This document shows, one piece after another, positions 1-8,300 of a DNA stretch of 64,000 nt. Under the pieces are notes generated by a model. The model made no database searches. It had not been told where the DNA came from and saw only the letters and a list, made by a program, of their open reading frames with translations. The DNA is from Rhodoferax sp. U11-2br (GTDB lineage: Bacteria > Pseudomonadota > Gammaproteobacteria > Burkholderiales > Burkholderiaceae_C). Within the stretch, counting starts at the first letter, position 1, and the number at the start of each line of letters is the position of its first letter. The translations under genes were made by a program, and so were the position numbers. The DNA is taken from contig NZ_JAHFZF010000001.1 of assembly GCF_018619435.1 (NCBI RefSeq), positions 221,267 through 285,266 of the forward strand. The letters run 5' to 3'.

Positions 1-414
1 GAAATGCTGAATCAGGCGATTGCACGCATGAACGACCTCAAGGTCGGCATCCGCTCGATGACGCAGGCGGTGGAAACGCTGTCAGGCGGCCAGCGCCAGT
101 GTGTGGCCGTGGCCCGTGCGGCGGCGTTTGCCCAGCATGTGGTGATCATGGACGAACCCACTGCGGCTCTCGGTGTGAAGGAGGGCAACATGGTGCTGGA
201 GCTGATCCGCCGGGTGCGTGACAAGGGGTTACCGGTGATTTTGATCAGCCACAATATGCCCCATGTGTTTGAGGTGGCGGACCGTATCCATATCCAGCGC
301 CTGGGAAAACGCGCCGCCGTGGTCAACCCCAAAACCATCAGCATGAGTGACACGGTGGCGGTGATGACCGGTGCCAAAACGGTGGACGAGTTACCCGCCG
401 AAGCACTTGCGTGA
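1..414 (+). CDS. Sugar ABC transporter ATPase, C-terminal fragment (FrcA-like)
   Basis: Partial gene: the reading frame is open at the left edge, so the true start lies outside the window; TGA is at 412-414. The visible 136 residues hold the ABC signature (LSGGQRQ), Walker B (VVIMDEPTAAL) and the switch histidine (ILISHNM), but Walker A is missing because it lies upstream. The short single-ATPase tail with little after the H-loop resembles the fructose/ribose-type FrcA ATPases rather than double-domain RbsA proteins. It would energise a CUT2-type sugar importer whose permease and binding protein are probably upstream. A FucU/RbsD mutarotase and a ROK regulator follow, which fits a sugar-uptake operon. 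The exact sugar cannot be read from this fragment. Confidence 0.85.
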   Translation, partial: EMLNQAIARMNDLKVGIRSMTQAVETLSGGQRQCVAVARAAAFAQHVVIMDEPTAALGVKEGNMVLELIRRVRDKGLPVILISHNMPHVFEVADRIHIQRLGKRAAVVNPKTISMSDTVAVMTGAKTVDELPAEALA

Positions 415-436
415 TCACACCCACAGAAAGACTTGC

Positions 437-889
437 ATGCTAAAAGGAATCGACCCGCTGCTCACCCCTGAGCTGTTGAAAATCTTGATGGAAATGGGCC
501 ACGACGAGGCCCTGGTGTTGGCAGACGCCAACTTCAGCGCCACCCGCTTTGCCGCCGGCAAACCCGTCATTCGCTTGCCGGGCAGCTCCATGCTGCAGGT
601 GGTGCGCGCTGTGACAGCCCTCTTTCCGCTGGCGGCCGACGTGGACCATCCTGTGGGTTTCATGGGGGTCAGTGACCAGCCCGCAGATTACCGCTCGGCG
701 CTGCAGCGCGAGGTGATCGAGGTCATCAACCCCGACTTGCTGGCGCACCAGAGTGTGGAACACATCGAGCGCTACGCCTTTTACGAGCGCACCCGCACGG
801 CCCATGCGGTGGTGCTGACCGGTGAACTGCAGCCTTTTGGCAACTTCATTTTGCGCAAAGGGGTGCTCGGCGAAGACCTGAGGCCATGA
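437..889 (+). CDS. RbsD/FucU-family sugar mutarotase
   Basis: This 150-aa protein belongs to the RbsD/FucU family, cytosolic enzymes that interconvert cyclic forms of free sugars before phosphorylation. The conserved N-terminal segment ends in MGHDEALVLADANF, with the family histidine at about residue 22 (GHDE), as in fucose mutarotase FucU; the length is also nearer FucU (about 140 aa) than RbsD. ATG 437 is chosen because an upstream extension would overlap the ABC gene and adds no family sequence. It follows the ABC ATPase by 22 bp and overlaps the ROK regulator by 4 bp (ATGA), so the three are probably co-transcribed. The window has a second, distinct family member, rbsD at 35231. Whether the substrate is fucose, fructose or another sugar is unknown. 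Confidence 0.85.
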   Translation: MLKGIDPLLTPELLKILMEMGHDEALVLADANFSATRFAAGKPVIRLPGSSMLQVVRAVTALFPLAADVDHPVGFMGVSDQPADYRSALQREVIEVINPDLLAHQSVEHIERYAFYERTRTAHAVVLTGELQPFGNFILRKGVLGEDLRP

Positions 890-2109
890 CACCCGACAAG
901 ACCGACACAGCCACCCCGCCGCTGCTGCGCCCCCGTGGTTCCAACCATGTGGGCATGCGCCAGTTCAACGAACGGGTGGTGTTGCAGGCGATCCGGCTCA
1001 ACGGTTGCCTGCCCAAGGCCGACCTGGCCCGTCTGACCGGGCTGACGGCACAAACCATTGGCCTGATCACCACCCGGCTCGAAGACGATGGTCTGGTGCT
1101 CAAGCAAAGCCGGGTGCGCGGGCGCATCGGCCAGCCCTCGATTCCGCTGGCCTTGAACCCGGACGGCGCGTTTTCGATGGGCATCAAGATCGGCCGTCGC
1201 AACGCGGAATGGATGCTGGTGGACTTCACCGGCCAGGTGCGTGAGCGGCGGCGGCTGGACTATGCCTTTCCCGACATCAGCACCCTGCTGCCCACCGTAG
1301 CCAAGCACATGCGCACCTTGCACAACTCACTCGGGCCGTTCAAACACCGGCTGGTGGGGATTGGCCTGGCAGCACCATTTCAGATGGGTGGCTGGTACCG
1401 CATGCTGGGTTTGTCCGAGGCGCAGGCCGAGGCCTGGAACCAGACCGACCTGCAGACCCAGGTGCAGGCCATGACCGAGGTGCCGGTGAGTTTCACCAAA
1501 GACACCTCAGCCGCCTGTGTGGCCGAACTGGTGGCCGGGCGCGGGCGCGATCTGAAGAATTTCTTGTACCTGTTTGTCGACACCTTTGTGGGTGGCGGGC
1601 TGGTGATCAACTCCCACCTGCATGGGGGTGTGCACGGCAACGCGGGTGCGGTGGCCTCGCTGCCGATGGGGCTGGCGCGGCTGGCCAAAACCCCCGAGCA
1701 GTTGATCGGCCATGCCTCGTTGTGGGAGCTGGAACAGCGCCTGTCAGCCCAACAGCTCGACCCGCATGCGGCCTACGACGAGCGGGCGCTGAGCACGCCG
1801 TTCGAGTCCGAGACCCGCGGCTGGATCCAGCACGCTGCCAACGCCCTGGCCCACACGGTGATCAGCGGCACCGCCTTTCTGGACATTGACGCGGTGGTGA
1901 TCGACGGCTCGTTCAGCCGCACCCTGCTCTCTGAGCTGATCGCCGCCACCCAGGACGCGCTGCGCCACTACAACTGGGAAGGTTTGTGGAGCGCCAACGT
2001 GATCGCCGGTGAAGTCGGCCCCGACGCCCGCGCGCTCGGTGGCGCCCTGCTGCCCTTGCATGCCAATTTCGCGCCGGACCGCGACCTGTTCCTCAAGGTG
2101 GGGAATTGA
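886..2109 (+). CDS. ROK-family transcriptional regulator
   Basis: 407 aa. Residues about 20-80 form a winged helix-turn-helix of the NagC/XylR type (NGCLPKADLARLTGLTAQTI). Residues about 85-400 form a ROK sugar-kinase-like domain with the glycine-rich loop FVDTFVGGGLVIN and HGNAGAVASLPMG. The usual ROK zinc-binding cluster (CxCGxxGC) after that loop is absent; no cysteines occur where it should be. The protein is therefore more likely a sugar-sensing repressor than an active kinase. Its start overlaps the mutarotase stop by 4 bp, and its stop overlaps the TTG start of the DNA glycosylase, so it sits within an operon. The likely target is the operon's own promoter, outside the window. Confidence 0.85.
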   Translation: MTPDKTDTATPPLLRPRGSNHVGMRQFNERVVLQAIRLNGCLPKADLARLTGLTAQTIGLITTRLEDDGLVLKQSRVRGRIGQPSIPLALNPDGAFSMGIKIGRRNAEWMLVDFTGQVRERRRLDYAFPDISTLLPTVAKHMRTLHNSLGPFKHRLVGIGLAAPFQMGGWYRMLGLSEAQAEAWNQTDLQTQVQAMTEVPVSFTKDTSAACVAELVAGRGRDLKNFLYLFVDTFVGGGLVINSHLHGGVHGNAGAVASLPMGLARLAKTPEQLIGHASLWELEQRLSAQQLDPHAAYDERALSTPFESETRGWIQHAANALAHTVISGTAFLDIDAVVIDGSFSRTLLSELIAATQDALRHYNWEGLWSANVIAGEVGPDARALGGALLPLHANFAPDRDLFLKVGN

Positions 2110-2636
2110 CCAGCGACGAACCCCTGGCACAGCCCACACGGCTGCTGGGCCTGGCGCCCCTGGTGGCGCCCCACACCCGGCTGCTGGTGCTGGGCAGTTT
2201 TCCGGGTGCCACCTCGCTGGCGCGCCAGCAGTATTACGCCCACCCGCAAAATGCCTTCTGGCGTATTCTTCAAGCGATTTGGCCATCTAGCCCTTATGAA
2301 ATAAGGGCAGACAGCTATCAAAATCGCATTGACTGGATGCTCGACAAAGGCATCGGGCTGTGGGACGTGTATGCCTCCTGTGAACGCTCGGGCAGCCTGG
2401 ACAGTGCCATCCAGCAGCCCCAGGCCAACGACCTGGCCGGACTGATGCAGCGTTGCCCACAGCTGCAGGTGATCGCCCACAACGGCGGCGAAAGTTTCAA
2501 ACATGCGCGGCTGACCCGCAGCCTGGGTTTGCCTGTTTACCGGCTGCCCTCCACCAGCCCGGCCAACGCCAGCTGGTCGTTTGAGCGCAAACTGGCCGTG
2601 TGGCGCGAGGTGATCGGCCTGGCCGATCTGTTGTGA
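2106..2636 (+). CDS. DNA-deoxyinosine / uracil-type DNA glycosylase
   Basis: 176 aa, resembling the hypoxanthine-DNA glycosylase branch of the uracil-DNA glycosylase superfamily, base-excision repair enzymes that remove deaminated bases. Visible family features are the motif 1 region LVLGSFPGATSLARQQYYAHPQNAFWRIL (residues about 23-51), GIGLWDVYASCERSGSLDSAI in the middle, and a C-terminal LPSTSPANASW motif. The only start giving a full-length domain is TTG 2106, overlapping the ROK stop (TTGA); translation may be coupled. A copy of the family palindromic repeat lies inside the gene at 2281-2324 and is read in frame as about 14 residues between two conserved blocks, so the enzyme appears to tolerate it. 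The pairing with a sugar regulator is odd and may be positional only. Confidence 0.85.
   Translation: MTSDEPLAQPTRLLGLAPLVAPHTRLLVLGSFPGATSLARQQYYAHPQNAFWRILQAIWPSSPYEIRADSYQNRIDWMLDKGIGLWDVYASCERSGSLDSAIQQPQANDLAGLMQRCPQLQVIAHNGGESFKHARLTRSLGLPVYRLPSTSPANASWSFERKLAVWREVIGLADLL
2281..2324 (-). repeat. Family palindromic repeat, copy inside the DNA glycosylase
   Basis: It reads GGCCATCTAGCCCTTAT then gaa then ATAAGGGC..AGCTAT. The arms CCCTTAT/ATAAGGG pair perfectly around a 3-base loop. This is the same element seen in the intergenic copies at 4961, 13915, 36959 and 41651, but here it is within a reading frame and keeps it open. Confidence 0.8.
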
Positions 2637-2783
2637 ACGGCGGCGTCAACACAGACGCCCACACCAACCCCATCCTCATTCAGACTTGACCAACGCAGGC
2701 CCAGACACGGCCTTGTGAGCCATCACACGTCTGAGGCCATCAACAAGCGCTTCGGATACGGCCAAAGGGTGATCTCGCGTCAA

Positions 2784-2806
2784 ATGCAAACAATTGTCAT
2801 TTGCAT
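2784..2806 (+). promoter_or_regulatory. Putative Fur box upstream of TonB receptor
   Basis: Inverted repeat ATGCAAA-n9-TTTGCAT, with the inner palindrome ACAATTGT, centred about 62 bp upstream of the chosen ATG of the TonB-dependent receptor. The composition and 7-n-7 layout match betaproteobacterial Fur sites, and a Fur-repressed siderophore receptor is expected biology. No binding data; this is a pattern call. Confidence 0.5.
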
Positions 2807-2856
2807 GGATAGAATCCGCCGTTCATAATTTTTTAATCTTCGCGCTCTTTTCAACC

Positions 2857-4953
2857 ATGTTTTGCACTTGCCGGCTCCGCCAAATCCCCCTGCTTTTGTC
2901 TGTGATGTATGGCGCCCACACCGTCCACGCCCAGCAAGCCGTTGAATCAAACCTGTCAACCGTGTCCGTGATCGCCATCACCGCCGATGGTTTTGTGCCA
3001 GAGACGGTAGAAGCCGGAAGCTTCCGTGGCTCAGACATCATGGAGGTGCCGTCCACCGTGAATGTGGTGACACGTGATGTGCTGGACCTGCAGGGTGCCG
3101 ATGGTGTGTACGACGCACTGCGCAACACCGCCGGCGTGACACGCCAGCAAAACGGCGGCGAAACCTGGGACCAGCTGGTGATTCGCGGCGTTGGCGTTGA
3201 AAACCGCACCAACTACCGCATCAATGGTTCCGTGCCGGTGCTGAACTTTTCGCAAATCCCGATGGAGAACAAAGAGCGTGTGGAGGTGCTCAAGGGTGCC
3301 TCGGCCTTGTATTACGGCTTCACCACACCGTCGGGTGTTGTCAACTTTGTGACCAAACGTGCCGGTGCAACACCGGTGACGACCGTGGGTATGGAGGTCG
3401 ACCAATACGGCACCGCCCTGGCCACGATGGACCTGGGCCGCCGGTTTGGCGACGAGCAGCAATACGGCCTGCGCGTCAACGCGGCGGGTGGCGCACTGGG
3501 CTCGTACCTGAATGGCGTGGACGACGGTGAACGCAGCTTTGTCTCCGCCGCGTTTGACTGGCGGGTCAACAGCCGTCTGACGCTGAAAATGGACGTGGAC
3601 TACGAGCACCGCCAAACCACCGAGCAAGTGGGTGTGAACCTGCCGACCGCAGTCAACGGTGTCATCACCTTGCCGCGTGCGGTGAACGCGAAACAGCTGG
3701 TGGGCCCGGATTGGTCTAGTTTTGAAACAGACACCCGCAACGTACAGGTGCGCGCCGATTACGTGTTGGACGACACCTGGGTGTTGACGCTGGAAGCTGG
3801 CCAGTCCCAGGTTGAGCGTGACCGGCAGCTCCCGATCTTCACCTTGAGCAATGTGGCGACGGGCAGCGGCAGCATCAGGGGCAACATCCAGACCCTTCAG
3901 GCCACCACCGATTTGCTGCGGGCTGAGCTGTTTGGCAGCTTCACCACCGCCGGGTTCCAGAACAACCTCACTTTAGGGGCGACGCGTACCCGTTACAACC
4001 AGGACCCAATTTACCAGCGCAGCTACACCATCGCTTCGCAAAACCTGTACAACCCGATCCCGATCACCACGGTGACCTTGGGTGCTGTCCCGACCAGCCC
4101 CAACACGCTGGGGCTCGCCACCGAAGACACAGGCGTGTATGCCTTGGACCAGGTGACACTGTCCTCACAATGGCTGGCCATGTTTGGCTTGCGCCACAGC
4201 AACTACAAGAGTGACCAGGGCAGCACCCATTACGACGATGGCAAAACCACCCCCATGGCGGCACTGGTCTACAAGGTCACGCCGTCGCTGTCGGCCTACA
4301 CCTCGTTTGCCAATGGGCTCGAACAAGGCGACACCGCACCCGCGAAAACTGCCAACGAAGGCGAGCGTCTGGCGCCGGGCATGAGCCGTCAAAAAGAAGT
4401 GGGCATGCGCTGGCGCTCAGGTGGCGGCATGCTGGTGTCGGCCGCACTGTTTGACATCCAACAACCAGGTTACTACACCAACGCCAGCAACATCCACACC
4501 GCCGATGGCAAGCAAAACTATACGGGCTTAGAGCTGTCGGCTCAGGGGCAGTTCACCCAACAGCTGGCCTGGCAGGCATCCACCCAATGGCTGGATGCTG
4601 AATTCCAGGACACAAGCGCCAACCTCAACGGCAAAAGCCCGGAAAACACCGCCAAGCGAACCGGCAGCGCCTTCCTGTCTTACGCGCTGACCAGTGTGCC
4701 CGGGCTGTCGATCAATGGGGGGGCTTATTACACCGGTCCGCGACCAGTGAACAACGCGAATGAAGCCTTTTTGGGCGGTGTGACCACCTTCAGCATCGGT
4801 TCGCGCTACACCACCCGTTTGTGGGGCCATCAGACCACCTGGCAATTCAACATGGACAACGTGGCCGACAAGGAATACTGGGCCGCCGGGGGCACCCGAC
4901 TGGCTGCGGGCGCACCGCGCACAGCCAAGCTGATGTTCAAGATGGATTTATAA
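2857..4953 (+). CDS. TonB-dependent siderophore receptor
   Basis: 698 aa outer-membrane receptor. ATG 2857 is preferred over an upstream TTG that would lie in the Fur-like box; it gives a clean signal peptide (hydrophobic LLLSV, cleavage near VHAQ). A plug domain follows (about residues 35-150; VPSTVNVVTRDVL..DALRNTAGV..IRGVG.., then ERVEVLKGASALYYG and PSGVVNFVTKR), typical of ferric-siderophore receptors. The rest is a 22-strand-type barrel with late motifs YTSFANGLEQGD, RQKEVGMRWR and NMDNVADKEYW. It imports ferric siderophore into the periplasm using TonB-ExbBD energy. A matching FecBCDE-type ABC importer lies at 14908-18879, now separated by the two-partner-secretion locus and murA-like gene. 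The ligand is not predictable. Confidence 0.93.
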   Translation: MFCTCRLRQIPLLLSVMYGAHTVHAQQAVESNLSTVSVIAITADGFVPETVEAGSFRGSDIMEVPSTVNVVTRDVLDLQGADGVYDALRNTAGVTRQQNGGETWDQLVIRGVGVENRTNYRINGSVPVLNFSQIPMENKERVEVLKGASALYYGFTTPSGVVNFVTKRAGATPVTTVGMEVDQYGTALATMDLGRRFGDEQQYGLRVNAAGGALGSYLNGVDDGERSFVSAAFDWRVNSRLTLKMDVDYEHRQTTEQVGVNLPTAVNGVITLPRAVNAKQLVGPDWSSFETDTRNVQVRADYVLDDTWVLTLEAGQSQVERDRQLPIFTLSNVATGSGSIRGNIQTLQATTDLLRAELFGSFTTAGFQNNLTLGATRTRYNQDPIYQRSYTIASQNLYNPIPITTVTLGAVPTSPNTLGLATEDTGVYALDQVTLSSQWLAMFGLRHSNYKSDQGSTHYDDGKTTPMAALVYKVTPSLSAYTSFANGLEQGDTAPAKTANEGERLAPGMSRQKEVGMRWRSGGGMLVSAALFDIQQPGYYTNASNIHTADGKQNYTGLELSAQGQFTQQLAWQASTQWLDAEFQDTSANLNGKSPENTAKRTGSAFLSYALTSVPGLSINGGAYYTGPRPVNNANEAFLGGVTTFSIGSRYTTRLWGHQTTWQFNMDNVADKEYWAAGGTRLAAGAPRTAKLMFKMDL

Positions 4954-4954
4954 G

Positions 4955-5008
4955 AAAAATGCCTCTAGCCCTTTCATAACCTGGGCTAGTAGCTATTTAT
5001 TGGATAGC
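4955..5008 (-). repeat. Family palindromic repeat downstream of TonB receptor
   Basis: AAAAATGCCTCTAGCCC..GGGCTAGTAGCTATTTATT starts directly after the receptor stop codon. The arms are partly decayed. It is also the first part of a longer direct repeat with the sequence at 12449-12630: the alignment has a constant offset of 7493 bp and no gaps. The element may act as a transcription terminator for the receptor. Confidence 0.75.
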
Positions 5009-5019
5009 GAACGAGTGGC

Positions 5020-5146
5020 TCACTCTTCGCTGGTCCACTCAACCTGCGCACCCAAGCTGCGCAGGTTTTCCACAAAACCCGAATGTGCACGGCGAATCGG
5101 CGTGGCGTTACAAATCTTAGAGCGGCCGTTGACACTGAGCGCTGTC
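5020..5146 (-). pseudogene. Fragment: duplicate of the murA-like 3' end
   Basis: On the minus strand this stretch encodes the last about 40 codons of the MurA-family gene at 12513-13814, including the stop: SVNGRSKICNATPIRRAHSG and onward to EWTSEE, compared with SVNGRSEIRNATPIRRAHPG in the intact gene. Over 4991-5137 versus 12484-12630 I count about 20 mismatches in 147 bp with no gaps. The fragment has no start and no 5' part, so it cannot be expressed as an enzyme. It marks the left boundary of the two-partner-secretion locus and explains most of the 377-bp gap before the adhesin gene. Confidence 0.85.
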
Positions 5147-5330
5147 AAAGCCACCACTAAAAGCCGGAGCTTGATCGCAGGGTTTCTGGATTTCTGGATT
5201 TCTGGGCAGATTTACTGCCAATTGACGGATGTCCTTGAGCCAAACGGCATGCCAATTAGTTCATATACTTTTGTAAAGCGGCATGCCATTGATGCCTCAA
5301 GTTAATAACCGTCAGCCAAGGAAAGCCAGC
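5147..5330. other. Leader region of the two-partner-secretion locus
   Basis: No gene seen. It contains a tandem GGATTTCTGGATTTCTGGG, two copies of GGCATGCC (5248 and 5281 areas), and a TATACT hexamer at about 5264-5269 that could be a -10 box without a convincing -35. AAGGAAAG at 5318-5325 serves as ribosome binding site for the ATG at 5331. Base composition is AT-richer than the flanks. Confidence 0.4.
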
Positions 5331-8300
5331 ATGCACCATGCATCCATGAACAGAATCTATCGACTCATCTGGAGCCATGTGCACCAGACCTGGGTAATCG
5401 TCTCGGAACGTACCAAGGGCAAGGGCAAGGCGACCAGTCGCAAGCTCATCGCCAGCGCCTTGCTGGCCGCCACGCATATTGCCATGGCGGCACCGACCGG
5501 CGGCCAAGTGACGGCCGGCAGCGGCAGCGTCAGCCAGAGCGGCACCACCACCACGGTGACGCAATCGAGCCAGAACCTGTCGCTGAGCTGGAGCTCCTTC
5601 AACACCACCAGCAATGAAACGGTCAATTTCATCCAGCCATCCACCAGCTCGATTGCAGTCAACCGCATCAGCGACACCAGTGCCACCCAGTTCTACGGCC
5701 AGCTCAATGCCAACGGCCAGGTCTACCTGATCAATCCCAACGGCATCCTGTTTGGTGCCGGATCGCAAATCAACGTCGGTGGCCTGGTGGCATCGACGCT
5801 CAATATCAGCGATGCCAGCCTGACCAGCGCAACGCGCAATTTCAGCGGCACCGGTAGTGGCAGCATCATCAATCAAGGCACCATCAATGCTGCCAATGGC
5901 GGTTATGTTGCCTTGATCGGCAATACAGTCAGCAACGCGGGCACCATCAATGCGACGGCGGGTGCGGTCGCGCTGGGTGCGGGCAATGATGTCACGCTGT
6001 CGTTTTCGGGCGATAGCCTGGTCAAGTTGCAAGTGAACCAGAGTACGCTGAATAATCTGGCCGAAAATGGCGGCCTGATCAAGGCCGACGGCGGCGCGGT
6101 ATGGCTCTCAGCCGGTGCCAAGGATGCGGTGCTGGCCAGTGTGGTCAATAACACCGGCATTATCGAGGCGCGCAGCGTCCAGAATGTCAATGGCGCCATT
6201 GTGCTGGAGGCGGGCAGTGCTGGCTCCGCGACCAATAGCGGCACACTTGCTGCCACCGGTGCCAATGCTGGCGAAACCGGCGGCACCGTGAAGGTGCTTG
6301 GCGGCACGGTCAAGCTGGCGGCAGGCAGTGTCATTGATGTGTCTGGCGATAGCGGCGGCGGCACGTCACTGGTCGGAGGGAATTTCCTCGGCACCGGCAC
6401 CGAGCAAAATGCCAAAAAGACCACGGTCGAAGCCGGCGCCTCGATCAAAGCTGATGCCATCACCACCGGCAATGGCGGCAATGTCGCGGTCTGGTCGGAC
6501 GGCACCACGCAGTTCAACGGCACCATCACGGCACGCGGCGGCAGCACTTCTGGCAACGGCGGCGAGGTGGAGACCTCAGGCAAGCTCTTGAATATCAAGG
6601 CCAGCGCTTCAGTCAATACGGCTGCAACCCATGGCAAGCGCGGAAACTGGCTGCTGGACCCGGATGATATTACGATCGGCGATACCAATATCTGGGGCAA
6701 TTCCTACGCTATCAATGTCGATACGACTGTTCTGACGAATGCGCTCAATAACGGCAATGTGACCATCAAGACCACCGGGTCTTCGGCCAGTTGCACGGGC
6801 ACGACGTGTACAGGAACGTCTGGCAATGGCGATATCATCGTTCTTGATAGCATCGGCGCCATTAATAGCACGACCACTAATTGGAACAGCAGCTCTACGC
6901 TCACACTGAGTGCCTATCGCGATATTCATTTTAAATATATCAACGGCAACTATACCGGTGGGGCAATCGTGTCCAGTAGCGGCGGGGCCGGGAACGTCGT
7001 ACTGAGGGCAGACAACAGCGCCACGGGCACAGGCACAGTCATTTTTGATGATTCTAATTACAATTTTGTTATTCTTACCGAGAGTGCAAGCACCGCTTCT
7101 ATTTATTACAACCCAACCAGCTATCTCACGCCGACGAACTATAGCAACTACGTACTCGCTCAACAATATAATGCCTACATGGCCATCAATGTGACCGGCT
7201 CGGCTGCCTCAAAGATTTACGATGGCAGTACGACGGCGACCTTATCTGGCCTGGCTTCCTCGCAGACCTTGCCAAACGGGTTGACGCTTGATACCGGCAG
7301 TGCGGTGGGCTTTTTTGCCAACAAGAACGTCGGCACCAACAAAGTTGTGACCATCACTGGCGTTACTGCCTCAGGTAACGGTGCCGCCACCGGCTCGAAC
7401 AGCGACGGCGCCACTGTCGTCAGCTACAACAACAACGACTACTACATCAACGGTCTCGACAGCAAGACCGCCACCATCACTGCTAAAACCATCAGCGCCA
7501 GTGGTGTAACGGCCAACAACAAAACCTATGACGGCACTACGACGGCCACGCTCTCCAACAGCGGTAGTGTCGCCGCCAGCATCATCGGCGGCGACAGCGT
7601 CTCAGTTAGCAGCGGCACGGCTACCTTTGACAATGCCAATGCCGGCGTGAGCAAGGTCGTCACCGTTACTGGCCTCAGTCTCAGCGGCACCGATGCCGGT
7701 AACTACATCCTGACCCAGCCGACCGGCCTGACGGCCACCATCAACAAGGCCGACCTGACCTTGAGCGGTACCAAGGTCTATGACGGCACCACCTCTGTGG
7801 CAGGCAGCACGCTGACGGCCACCGGCGTGGCCGGACAGACCTTCACGGTCAGCGGTTCAGGCGATGCATCCAATCTGTCCAGCAAGAACGTGCAAAGCGG
7901 TACGACGCTGGGCAGCATCACCGGCCTCAGCTTGGGTAGCAGCAACAACGGTGGCCTGAGCAGTAATTACAACGTACTGAGCACCAGCGGCAGCAGCTAC
8001 ACCGTGACGGCCAAAGGCATCACGCTGACAGGCATCACGGCCGCCGACAAAACCTACGACGCCACCACGTCGGCCACCCTCAACACCGCCAATGTGGCTT
8101 ACTCCGGCATGGTCAATGGCGATGATGTTTCGCTGGGTGGCAGTGGGTCCGGCAGCTTTGCGACCAAGGATGTCGGCACCAATAAAACGGTGACGGTATC
8201 GGGCTACAGCTTGAGCGGTGCCGATGCGGGCAACTACGTCGTTGCGCAACCGACCGGCCTGACTGCCTCGATCACCAAGGCCAATCTGGTGGTGTCCGGG

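Noticed and set aside
5000..5305. Possible 101-codon gene in the murA-fragment region
   Set aside because: It overlaps the duplicated murA end read in the opposite strand and shows no family or ribosome binding site.
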